A DNA stretch of 38,570 nucleotides, taken from positions 1 to 38,570 of the forward strand of contig JAIYAL010000081.1 in NCBI GenBank assembly GCA_027489095.1, given 5' to 3'. The notes beneath the pieces were generated by a model. It had not been told where the DNA came from. It was given only the letters and a program-made list of their open reading frames with translations, and ran no database searches. Position numbers and translations under genes: made by a program. Below are positions 23,158-31,109 of this stretch, piece after piece. The stretch comes from Erythrobacteraceae bacterium. Its GTDB lineage: Bacteria; Pseudomonadota; Alphaproteobacteria; Sphingomonadales; Sphingomonadaceae. Position 1 is the stretch's first letter. Every line of letters begins with the position of its first letter.

Positions 23158-23234
23158 TGGCGCGCCCGGCAGGACTCGAACCTGCTACCTCAAGATTAGA
23201 AGTCTCGCGCTCTATCCAGATGAGCTACGGGCGC
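23158..23234 (-). tRNA. tRNA-Arg (anticodon TCT), CCA encoded
   Basis: The minus strand folds as a full cloverleaf. The acceptor stem is GCGCCCG/CGGGCGC (5' at 23234); the D arm is GCTC...GAGC; the anticodon arm is CGAGA/TCTTG with loop CTTCTAA; the T arm is GCAGG-TTCGAGT-CCTGC. The discriminator is G and CCA is encoded (23158-23160). The anticodon TCT reads AGA (and AGG by wobble), rare Arg codons in this GC-rich genome. Length 77 nt with CCA. It lies immediately upstream of the DUF4239 gene. Confidence 0.95.
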
Positions 23235-23295
23235 GCACGCACAGCGCCAATAGCGCGCTTTGCGAGCCAAGGGAAACACGCTAATCGGCCTAGCG

Positions 23296-24183
23296 ATGGA
23301 AAACACCGCTTCACCCGATCAGCCGCTCGATCCTTCCTTTGATGTCGATCCCAGCGACGGCATCCTTGCCACCTCGCGCCCGCCGGTCGCGTTCCGCCAC
23401 TACGACCTCGTGATGGCCGCCTTCGTCGCGATCCTGCTGCTGTCGAACATCATCGGCGCGGCCAAGCTGACCTTTGTCGAAGTGCCCTTCTGGCCCAACG
23501 GAATGTGGCCCGCGCCCAATGGCACGTTCATTTACGGCGCGGGGATCTTGTTCTTCCCGCTGGGCTACGTGATCGGCGACGTGCTGACCGAGATCTACGG
23601 CTTCGCCAAGGCGCGCCGGGTGATCTGGGTGGGCACGGCGGCGATGATCTTCCTCGCCTTCATGAGCTACGTCGTCACCGCATTGCCTCCTTTCGCAGGG
23701 TGGGAATGCGCGGCGAGCGGCTTTGGCGGAACCCGCCCGATCACCTCCACCACCGACGCCGGCATCCCCGGCGGCGCGATCTGCCAGAGCACCTATGAAA
23801 GCGTGTTCGGCAGCACCTGGCGCATCGTCGTCGCCTCTATCGTGGCCTTCTGGGCGGGCGAGTTCGTCAATTCCTTCGTTCTCGCCAAGATGAAGGTGTG
23901 GACCAAGGGCCGCGCCCTGTGGACGCGCACCATCGGCTCGACCTTCTTCGGTCAGGCCGTGGACAGCGTTATCTTCTACCCTGTCGCCTTCTACGGCATC
24001 TGGACGACCGACGCAGTGCTGACCGTGATGGTCACCAACTGGGCGCTGAAGGTACTGTGGGAGGTCGTTCTGACCCCGGTGACCTATGTGGTGGTGAACA
24101 AATTGAAGGCGGCCGAGGGCGTCGACCTGTTCGACATCGACACTGACTTCTCGCCCTTCGGGAGCGAGGAAAAACCCGCCTAG
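23296..24183 (+). CDS. VUT-family / queuosine-precursor transporter (YhhQ-like)
   Basis: A 295-residue integral membrane protein. Family motifs are FPLGYVIGDVLTEIYGF, GEFVNSFVLAKMKV and RTIGSTFFGQAVDSVIF, separated by hydrophobic helices. YhhQ-type members import 7-cyano/7-aminomethyl-7-deazaguanine for queuosine in tRNA. An extra polar loop (about 145-170, with ECAASGFGG) sits between helices. The ATG at 23296 (MENTASPD) is preferred to upstream in-frame codons that overlap the tRNA region. Its TAG overlaps the stop of convergent ppx in a shared CTAG. Confidence 0.9.
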   Translation: MENTASPDQPLDPSFDVDPSDGILATSRPPVAFRHYDLVMAAFVAILLLSNIIGAAKLTFVEVPFWPNGMWPAPNGTFIYGAGILFFPLGYVIGDVLTEIYGFAKARRVIWVGTAAMIFLAFMSYVVTALPPFAGWECAASGFGGTRPITSTTDAGIPGGAICQSTYESVFGSTWRIVVASIVAFWAGEFVNSFVLAKMKVWTKGRALWTRTIGSTFFGQAVDSVIFYPVAFYGIWTTDAVLTVMVTNWALKVLWEVVLTPVTYVVVNKLKAAEGVDLFDIDTDFSPFGSEEKPA

Positions 24184-25709
24184 AGCACGATCTCCGGCAC
24201 CACATCCACCCGCCAGCCGAGGCCGAGGCGGCCCGCGAGGAGCTTCATGTCCTTCTCGGTCGGCTGGCCGAACAGTGCCTCGTGGCTCTGCGCCAGTTGC
24301 AGGACGAGCGTGCCCTGCTCCACCACCAGCCGGCTCGCTTCGAGCGAGCGACGCGATTGCGCGCCAAGCCTGCGGGCGAGGCGCAGCGCGAGGCCCCAGC
24401 GCACCGCTTCCTCGATCGCCTCGTCGCTTGCCAGCGCGCGCACCGACTGCGGGAGGTTCAACTGGTTGCCATTGGCCGCGATGGCGGCGGCGAGCATCGC
24501 CCGGCCCTTGCCGTCGATACCGACCCAACGCTTGTGCAGCGCCCAGTTGATCGCCTGGGGCAGGCGGATGTTGGGCTCGATCTGCATACCCGCCAAGGCG
24601 AGCATGGTCGCCGCCAGCCGCAGCCGCTCGCTGCCGTGCTCGCGCGCGGGCGCGGCGTCGAGCGTCCAGGCGGCCATGCGCGTTGCCAGCGCTGGCTCGG
24701 TCCTGCGCTCGGTGGCGAACATCGCCACCCCGGCGAGCAACGGGTCCTGCGCGCGGGTGTGATCGGGCAGACGATCGTAGAGCAGACCCTCGCGCAGGCC
24801 CCATGAGGAGAACACGACCTTTTCCGGTGCCAGCCGCGCGAGCAACGTCTGAAGCAGCACAGCCGCGTCGGGCAGCTTCTCGGCGCGCATCGCGGATATC
24901 CGCTCGCGGCCCTTCAACGTGTTGCTCTCGGTGGTGGAGAGCGCCGCGGCGAGATCCTGCGCGGCGGCAGAATCGAGCGCGAAGCCATGCGGATCGCTCA
25001 GCGGATAGCCGCGTGCGGCCATCGCATAGACTGCCATTGCCCGCCACGTTCCGCCCACGAGGTAAAGGGCGCCGTTTTGGGCCGGATCCTGCGCAGCAAG
25101 GTCCCAGCCCGCCCTGCGGATCACCCTGTCGAGCGACTTGCGCATTTGCGCGCGGTTGCCCTTGCGGTGGTCAGGCAGACGCAGCGTGCCGAGCGGCAGT
25201 GTGCTCGCACTGTCAGTTGTGCCGTGCGCGACCCGCACCAGTTCGAGGCTCCCACCGCCAAGGTCAGCGACGATCCCGCGTGCATCGGGAAAGGCGCCGA
25301 TCACCCCATGGGCGCTCAGCAGCGCCTCCCTCTCGCCCGAGAGAACCTGCGGCGACAAGCCGATGCTGCGCAGATCAGCCACGAATTGCGGGCCATTGGC
25401 CGCATCGCGCACCGCGGCCGTGGCGACAGTCTCCACGTCCTTGATCCCCAGATCCTCGAGCAGCAAGGCGAAGCGCCTCAGGCCCCGAAGCGCCACCGCC
25501 ATCGCCTCCTCGGCAAGCCGGCCTGTCGCAGCGATCTCACGCCCGAGCTTGGCGGTCACCTTCTCGTTGAGAAGCACTGCCGGCGCGCGCATCGTGCCCC
25601 CATAGACGACGAGCCGCACCGTGTTCGAGCCGATGTCGATGATCGCCCGCTCGCCCTTGTTCCCGCCCAGCCCCGCCTCACGGCTCTCGCGCCGCCGGCG
25701 CCAGATCAT
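24180..25709 (-). CDS. ppx: Exopolyphosphatase / pppGpp phosphatase family (Ppx/GppA)
   Basis: Ppx/GppA enzymes release phosphate from polyphosphate ends or convert pppGpp to ppGpp. The 509-residue protein has the ASKHA-fold motifs AIIDIGSNTVRLVVY near the N terminus and GIVADLGGGSLELVRV, with a C-terminal helical HD-like region of the longer family form. Its ATG overlaps the ppk stop (25706-25709), so it is translationally coupled to polyphosphate kinase. The start at 25709 precedes a basic WRRRRESRE segment that could be trimmed. Ppx versus GppA cannot be separated from sequence, but ppk linkage favours Ppx. Confidence 0.92.
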   Translation of the reverse strand: MIWRRRRESREAGLGGNKGERAIIDIGSNTVRLVVYGGTMRAPAVLLNEKVTAKLGREIAATGRLAEEAMAVALRGLRRFALLLEDLGIKDVETVATAAVRDAANGPQFVADLRSIGLSPQVLSGEREALLSAHGVIGAFPDARGIVADLGGGSLELVRVAHGTTDSASTLPLGTLRLPDHRKGNRAQMRKSLDRVIRRAGWDLAAQDPAQNGALYLVGGTWRAMAVYAMAARGYPLSDPHGFALDSAAAQDLAAALSTTESNTLKGRERISAMRAEKLPDAAVLLQTLLARLAPEKVVFSSWGLREGLLYDRLPDHTRAQDPLLAGVAMFATERRTEPALATRMAAWTLDAAPAREHGSERLRLAATMLALAGMQIEPNIRLPQAINWALHKRWVGIDGKGRAMLAAAIAANGNQLNLPQSVRALASDEAIEEAVRWGLALRLARRLGAQSRRSLEASRLVVEQGTLVLQLAQSHEALFGQPTEKDMKLLAGRLGLGWRVDVVPEIVL

Positions 25710-27919
25710 GCGGCGGCCCCGCGGCGAAGGGAGAGCTTGGGCACCGCCCCCGCCTCGAGCGCGCCGCCGCGCCCGGACAGCGAGGGGTTGGTCATGAAGT
25801 AGCGGTGGCAGTTGAAGGGCTTTACGCCTTCCTCGGCCTCGATGCGCGCATAGCTGCCGTCGGGGTGCAGCCACCAGCTCTGCTCGGTGTCGAGCATGTT
25901 GGCGAGCAGCACCTGCTGGAGCACCTGGTCGTGCACTGTCCGGTTGAGGATCGGGATCAGCGCCTCGACTCGGCGATCGAGGTTGCGGCTCATCATGTCG
26001 GCCGAGGCGATGAACACAGCTGTCTGGGTACTCGGCATGGGATGGCCGTTGGCAAAAGCGAAGATGCGGCTGTGTTCGAGGAAGCGGCCGATGATCGACT
26101 TGACGCGGATGTTCTCCGAAAGCTCGGCAACCCCGGGCCTCAGGCAGCAGATGCCGCGCACCACCAGATCAACCTGCACCCCTGCCTGACTTGCGGCATA
26201 GAGCCGGTCGATCACGCCCTCGTCGGTAAGCTGGTTGCACTTCATCCAGATCGCGGCGGGTTTTCCGGCCTGCGCATTGGCGATCTCGGTGTCGATCCGG
26301 CAGTAGATTTCCTCGCGCAGGTCGATGGGCGCGATATGGATCCGCTCAAGCGCGTGGGGTTCGACATAGCCGGTGACGAAGTTGAACATCTTGGCCGCAT
26401 CGCGCCCGAGCTTAGGGTCCGCGGTGAAGAACGACAGGTCAGTATAGATCCGCGCGGTAACCGGGTGGTAGTTACCGGTGCCGAAGTGGCAATAGGTGCG
26501 GAAACCATCGCCTTCGCGCCGCACCACCATCGCGACCTTGGCGTGGGTCTTCCAGTCGGTGAAGCCATAGATCACCTGCACGCCGGCACGTTCCAGCGCG
26601 CTGGCCCATTTGAGGTTCTGCTCCTCGTCGAAGCGCGCCTTCAGCTCGACCACTGCGGTAACCGACTTGCCCGCTTCAGCCGCCTCGATCAGCGCGCCCA
26701 CCACTGCCGACTGCGAGCCGGCGCGATAGAGAGTCTGCTTGATCGCAACCACGTCCGGGTCAGCAGCCGCCTGGCGGATGAAGTCCACGACCACTTCAAA
26801 GCTCTCGTACGGGTGGTGGACGATGATGTCCTTCTCGCGGATTGCCGAGAAGGCGTCACCGTCGTGCTCACGGATTCGCTCTGGAAAGCGCGGGGAATAA
26901 GCGTCGAACTTGAGGTCGGGCCGGTCCTCGCGGACGATTTCGGCGAGGCCGTCGATGCCGATCACCCCGTCGGTCCGGATCAGGGCGGCCTCGTTGATGC
27001 CGAGCTGGTCGAGCAGCAGGGCCTCGGCGGCGGGGTCGAAATCCTCCTCGATCTCGAGCTGGATCACCTGCCCTCGGCGGCGGCGCTGGATCGCGCTGCG
27101 GAAGGTCCGCACGAGATCCTCGGCCTCTTCCTCGATCTCGATATCGCTGTCGCGCAGCACCCGGAACTGGCCGTCGCCTTGAATCGTGAAGCCGGGGAAC
27201 AGCGCTTCGGCATTGCGCTGGATCAGCCGCCCCATCGATATGTAGACCGCACCGCCGCCTCCCGTCTCGGCACCAGTCACAGCATCAGGCACCCGCACGA
27301 AACGCGGGAGGGCACCGGGGATCAGCACCATCTCGATAAGCTGCTCGCGGGTCGCATCGCGCGTAAGGGCGAAAAGGATGCCGATCCCGCCGTTCTGGAC
27401 AAAGGGAAAGGGGTGCGCAGGATCGAGCGCCTGCGGAGTGATGACCGGCAGGATCTCATTGAGGAAATAGGCCTTCAGCCACTTGTGCGCGGCCGGGCTG
27501 ACGCGTTCTTCATCCGCGACGTGGATATCCGCCGCCGCCAGCCCATCGCGCAAGCTGCGCCAGATCGTCTGCTGGCGCTGCGCGAGATCGGCGAGCTTCT
27601 CGCGGATCGCGGCCAATTGCTGCGAAGGGCTGCGCCCATCGATCGAGGGCGTCTCCAGCCCGCGCTGAACCTGGCCCACGAGCCCGGCAACGCGGATCAT
27701 CATGAATTCGTCGAGATTGCTTCCCGATATCGACAGGAACCGCAGACGCTCGAGCAGCGGATAGGCCTCGTTGCAGGCTTCGGCGAGGACGCGCTGGTTG
27801 AACTGCAACCACGAAAGCTCGCGGTTGAAATAGGCGCTTTCATCGGGCCCGAGCTCAGCCAGCTCCGTAGCTCCCGCGATGGCCGAATTGGGCTTGTTGC
27901 CGATCGGTGACGTACTCAT
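25706..27919 (-). CDS. ppk: Polyphosphate kinase 1
   Basis: PPK1 makes polyphosphate from ATP through a phosphohistidine. The 737-residue protein matches the family throughout: YFNRELSWLQFNQRVLAEA at the N terminus, VHHPYESFEVVVDFIRQAA, KQTLYRAGSQSAVVGAL, and HFGTGNYHPVTARIYTDLS with the conserved phospho-acceptor His. The C-terminal phospholipase-D-like half is complete. The ATG at 27919 (MSTSPIGNK) is used rather than upstream codons lacking similarity. It is the first gene of ppk-ppx. A weak promoter-like pair lies upstream at 27994-28021. Confidence 0.97.
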   Translation of the reverse strand: MSTSPIGNKPNSAIAGATELAELGPDESAYFNRELSWLQFNQRVLAEACNEAYPLLERLRFLSISGSNLDEFMMIRVAGLVGQVQRGLETPSIDGRSPSQQLAAIREKLADLAQRQQTIWRSLRDGLAAADIHVADEERVSPAAHKWLKAYFLNEILPVITPQALDPAHPFPFVQNGGIGILFALTRDATREQLIEMVLIPGALPRFVRVPDAVTGAETGGGGAVYISMGRLIQRNAEALFPGFTIQGDGQFRVLRDSDIEIEEEAEDLVRTFRSAIQRRRRGQVIQLEIEEDFDPAAEALLLDQLGINEAALIRTDGVIGIDGLAEIVREDRPDLKFDAYSPRFPERIREHDGDAFSAIREKDIIVHHPYESFEVVVDFIRQAAADPDVVAIKQTLYRAGSQSAVVGALIEAAEAGKSVTAVVELKARFDEEQNLKWASALERAGVQVIYGFTDWKTHAKVAMVVRREGDGFRTYCHFGTGNYHPVTARIYTDLSFFTADPKLGRDAAKMFNFVTGYVEPHALERIHIAPIDLREEIYCRIDTEIANAQAGKPAAIWMKCNQLTDEGVIDRLYAASQAGVQVDLVVRGICCLRPGVAELSENIRVKSIIGRFLEHSRIFAFANGHPMPSTQTAVFIASADMMSRNLDRRVEALIPILNRTVHDQVLQQVLLANMLDTEQSWWLHPDGSYARIEAEEGVKPFNCHRYFMTNPSLSGRGGALEAGAVPKLSLRRGAAA

Positions 27920-27993
27920 CGCTTTCCTGTCCCGCCTCGCGCCGAACACCGCGGCGCGGCCCCTCGCACGTGCCATGTTCGCTTGGCTGCGAG

Positions 27994-28021
27994 ATGTAAA
28001 TCAGGAAGATGCGCTTGTCAC
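27994..28021 (-). promoter_or_regulatory. Possible promoter of ppk-ppx
   Basis: On the minus strand GTGACA (28016-28021) and TTACAT (27994-27999) are 16 bp apart, a modest match to a housekeeping -35/-10 pair, about 75 bp before the ppk ATG. The assignment rests on position and similarity only. Confidence 0.3.
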
Positions 28022-28071
28022 ACCAATGCAATCCCTGATGGCCGCATTGTCAGTGTTGTGCGGCGGTGCGA

Positions 28072-29118
28072 TCAGATCAGGTCGTGGCTTTCGGCGATGC
28101 TGGTGATGCCGCGTTTTCCGTTGGCGTCGCGGCCGAGTTGCACGAACACATCGATGACGCTTGCGGCATAGGCGATGGTGTCGGCGCGGGTGAGGCCGAT
28201 GCCGGTCTGCATCACCATCAGGCTCAATTGCTCGAGCGCGCCGCGCAGGGAGTTGGCGTGGATGGTCGAGAAGCTGCCCGGGTGCCCGGTGTTGATCGCG
28301 CGCAGGAAGCTGACGCTTTCGCTGCCGCGCAATTCGCCGAGCACGATCCGGTCGGGCCGCAGCCGCAGCGCGGCTTGAAGGAGTTCGTTGGCGGTGACCT
28401 TGGCCTCGCCCAGTTCGCCCTTGACCGCGACGAGACCGACCGCATTGGCGCCCGGGAATTTGAGTTCGGGCGTGTCCTCGACCAGCACGACGCGTTCGGC
28501 TTCCGGGATCTCGCCGAGCATGGCGTTCAAAAAGGTGGTCTTGCCGGTGCTGGTGCCGCCGGAGATGAGGATCGTGCGCCGCGCCCGGATCGCCGCGCGC
28601 AAATAGGCGATGGGATGGGCCTGGGGATCGGGCAGCACCGCTTTTGCCGCGTCCGTGAGCGGCCCGGTGTCATAGGCATCAAGCGGCAGGTCGAGGCGGC
28701 GGTGGCGGCGGATCGCCATGACCCAATGCTTGCGGCTTGCCGGCGGTCCGCAGAACTGGACGCGTGCGCCCCCTTCTCCGTCTTTGGCAGGCAAGGTTGC
28801 GCCGAGCAGCGGATGCTCGCGGTTGATCCCCTGGTGCGAGACGCGCGCGACCTGTTCGGCAAGGCGCTGCACGAGGCGGTCGTCGATCTCGGGCGTGATG
28901 ATGCGCTGCATCCCCGGGCTGGCGGCATCCTCGATCCACACCTCACCAGGGCGGTTGACCATGATCTCGGTCACGGTGTCGCGTTCCAGCCAGCGGCGGA
29001 ATGGCGCAAGGTAGGCGTCGAGATAGACGCTCCGCTCCGCCGGGAGCAGCGGCGCGGCGGCGGCCTCCTCTGCCCCCAACCGATGGATGTCCGCGCTCAC
29101 GGGAACCTCACCCGCCAA
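28072..29118 (-). CDS. virB11: Type IV secretion ATPase VirB11
   Basis: VirB11 is the hexameric traffic ATPase at the cytoplasmic base of T4SSs. The 348-residue protein shows an N-terminal domain (TVTEIMVNRPGEVWIE) and the ATPase domain: Walker A GGTSTGKT (187-194), the Asp box VLVEDTPELKF, Walker B VLGELRGSES and the His box TGHPGSFSTIHANS, all as in VirB11/TrbB. It starts 11 bp inside virB10 and is the last gene of the operon. No gene for a coupling protein (VirD4) follows. Confidence 0.94.
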   Translation of the reverse strand: MAGEVPVSADIHRLGAEEAAAAPLLPAERSVYLDAYLAPFRRWLERDTVTEIMVNRPGEVWIEDAASPGMQRIITPEIDDRLVQRLAEQVARVSHQGINREHPLLGATLPAKDGEGGARVQFCGPPASRKHWVMAIRRHRRLDLPLDAYDTGPLTDAAKAVLPDPQAHPIAYLRAAIRARRTILISGGTSTGKTTFLNAMLGEIPEAERVVLVEDTPELKFPGANAVGLVAVKGELGEAKVTANELLQAALRLRPDRIVLGELRGSESVSFLRAINTGHPGSFSTIHANSLRGALEQLSLMVMQTGIGLTRADTIAYAASVIDVFVQLGRDANGKRGITSIAESHDLI

Positions 29119-30241
29119 CTGCGCTGAAGTCGAGATCGCGCGCGGTGAAGACCCGCACGGGCTCGCCGATGCGCGCGCGGATCGTCGGGCTGATCTGGCC
29201 CTGCGACTGCACCGCCGAATTGGCCGCCCCTTGCGCCCCGCCCGCGACGATCACGCCGCCGATCCCGCCGGTGGCGATCGCGCCGAGGCCGCCCACCACC
29301 GAGAGCAGCAGGCCCGAGCCGAAGCGCTGGAAGAAGTGGCTGTCGACATCGCCTGCAAGGCCGGTGGTGCCGTCGAAGGCGACCGCGGGCGAGGCGATGG
29401 CGATCGACACCCCGTCGGGCCGGATCAGCCGCGTCCAGATCACGTAGGCGCGCTTCTGGCCCTGCTGCACGCCGGCCTGGTACTGACCGATCAGGCGCGA
29501 GGAACGCGGGACCAGCACACGCTTGCCATCGAAGCTCTTGACGTCCTGGCTCACCACCGCGCGCACATAGCCGGGCACGTCGGTGTTGATCGCGGTCTCG
29601 AGGATCGCAGGGATCAGCGTGCCTTCGGTGACGGTGGTCGAAGGATTGACCATCGCGCGGGCCTGCGCGGGCGCGCCGCCGACCCCGCCGATGCTGCTGG
29701 CAAAGGCCGCCGCGCTGCCTGTCCCGCCGACACCTGCGGCCGGGGTTCCCGGAGGCACGGGCATGGGCCCCTCCGCAGCGCGAACGCTACGCGCGGTGCT
29801 CGCATCGAACACCAGCTGCGGGCTGCCATAGGGATTGATCGCAGAGCCCGGCATCGCCGCCGGACCCACCGCATAGACCGGCGCGGGCACCGGCTCGGCC
29901 TGCGGGGTGACCGGTGCCGGCACGGGGCTCACCACTGGCTGCACCGGCGCGGGCATGGCCGCCGCCTGCGCGGGAGCCGCCGCGCGGTTGCCGATCCCGT
30001 CGGGCTCAGATGTGCGCGCGGCGTTCATCGCCCAGAAGGTCACCGCTCCGAGCAGGCCGACCACCGCCACCCCGGCGGCGAGCCCCAACCCGTCGCCCTT
30101 GGCCCTGCGGTCGGTGACCACCGGGAAGGCCGCGCGGCTTGCAAGGTCGATAATCTCGGCGGACTCGCGGGTCCGCGGATCGACGCCCTCGCCGGGACCG
30201 CCCTCGCCCTTCTTGTTCGGCAATCGCATGGCCAGACGCAT
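29108..30241 (-). CDS. virB10: Type IV secretion core-channel protein VirB10
   Basis: VirB10 spans both membranes and forms the inner part of the core complex. The 377-residue protein has a short cytoplasmic N terminus, one membrane helix (about 52-70, GLAAGVAVVGLLGAVTFWA), a Pro/Ala-rich periplasmic region and the conserved C-terminal domain (GTLIPAILETAINTDVPG, VLVPRSSRLIGQYQ, RLIRPDGVSIAIASPA). The ATG at 30241 is chosen for its AAGGAGA ribosome binding site. A 61-bp gap separates it from virB9. Confidence 0.94.
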   Translation of the reverse strand: MRLAMRLPNKKGEGGPGEGVDPRTRESAEIIDLASRAAFPVVTDRRAKGDGLGLAAGVAVVGLLGAVTFWAMNAARTSEPDGIGNRAAAPAQAAAMPAPVQPVVSPVPAPVTPQAEPVPAPVYAVGPAAMPGSAINPYGSPQLVFDASTARSVRAAEGPMPVPPGTPAAGVGGTGSAAAFASSIGGVGGAPAQARAMVNPSTTVTEGTLIPAILETAINTDVPGYVRAVVSQDVKSFDGKRVLVPRSSRLIGQYQAGVQQGQKRAYVIWTRLIRPDGVSIAIASPAVAFDGTTGLAGDVDSHFFQRFGSGLLLSVVGGLGAIATGGIGGVIVAGGAQGAANSAVQSQGQISPTIRARIGEPVRVFTARDLDFSAVGG

Positions 30242-30302
30242 CACATGCTCTCCTTGGCAGTACCGGGGCCCGTATCGGGGCCAGTATCATGTTGAACGGG
30301 CA

Positions 30303-31109
30303 TCATTTCTGGCCCTTCCTGCGCGGTGCACTCAGCCCGATGGTGCGGGGCGAAGGCGCCAGCGAGGCGGTGTTGGTGAGGGTCGCGCTGTCGCGGCCGG
30401 AGCGCAGGATCAGCTGCGGCGGCACTCCGTCGACCACCACGGTATCGCCCCGGACGGTGAAATTGATCGGGCCCTCGTCGCCCGCATCATTGGTGACGAG
30501 GATCGCCGGAACCGCCGCGCCTTGCGGCCAGGTGAGGAACACCGCCTCGCCGTCGTCGAAGGCGCGCATCGGCAGCAAGTCGGCGGTGCCGGCGCTGGCC
30601 CAGCTGAAATTGAGCTTGGCCGGGTCGGGCGCTCCGGCGCCCGCCTGAGCGGGTTCGGCAGCGGCCTTCGCGGCGAGGGCCTCGGCCTCCGCAAGGGCGA
30701 CGAGCCGCGCCTCCTCGGCCGCTTTCTCGAGCTCGGGATAGCGGAATTGCAGCACGTAAAGCGCTGAACTCTTTGGAGAAGATATGAGGTCGAAGAGGTA
30801 GGTCCGCTTGTCAGTCACCACCGTCATATTGGTCCGCGCGGCCGGCTCCAGGGGCTTTACGAAGAGGATCGTCTGCGCCTTGTTGGGCTGCACCTGCCAC
30901 GCCGCCGAATCGCCGATCGCGACGTTCTCGATCACCTCGTCGGGGGCGAACTTGATGGTGGTCTGGACTTTGGTCCGACCCTCCACCCGGACCACGGCAT
31001 CCGGATTGAAAACCAGCGTTTGCAACCGGTTATCCTGCGCGGCCAAGGGCGCAGACAGAGGCGCTGCAAGGCTGAGGGCGAGCGCGGCGAGAAGCACGGC
31101 GCGGGTCAT
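30303..31109 (-). CDS. virB9: Type IV secretion core-channel protein VirB9
   Basis: VirB9 builds the outer part of the core complex with VirB7 and VirB10. The 268-residue protein has a signal peptide (ALALSLAAPLSAPLAAQD), the N-terminal domain with VIENVAIGDSAAWQV and NMTVVTDKRTYLFDL, an Ala/Glu-rich linker, and the C-terminal domain (EGPINFTVRGDTVVVDG, LILRSG). Its ATG overlaps the virB6 stop (31106-31109). No virB8 gene is present between virB6 and virB9, where it normally lies, and no virB7 lipoprotein is found next to it. Confidence 0.92.
   Translation of the reverse strand: MTRAVLLAALALSLAAPLSAPLAAQDNRLQTLVFNPDAVVRVEGRTKVQTTIKFAPDEVIENVAIGDSAAWQVQPNKAQTILFVKPLEPAARTNMTVVTDKRTYLFDLISSPKSSALYVLQFRYPELEKAAEEARLVALAEAEALAAKAAAEPAQAGAGAPDPAKLNFSWASAGTADLLPMRAFDDGEAVFLTWPQGAAVPAILVTNDAGDEGPINFTVRGDTVVVDGVPPQLILRSGRDSATLTNTASLAPSPRTIGLSAPRRKGQK

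Noticed and set aside
25805..27910. 701-codon plus-strand open frame opposite ppk
   Set aside because: It mirrors the ppk codon pattern exactly and has no motifs; ppk is certain.
28041..28064. GCCGCA/TGCGGC hairpin after virB11 as a terminator
   Set aside because: Six base pairs, a 12-base loop and no T run; too weak to call.
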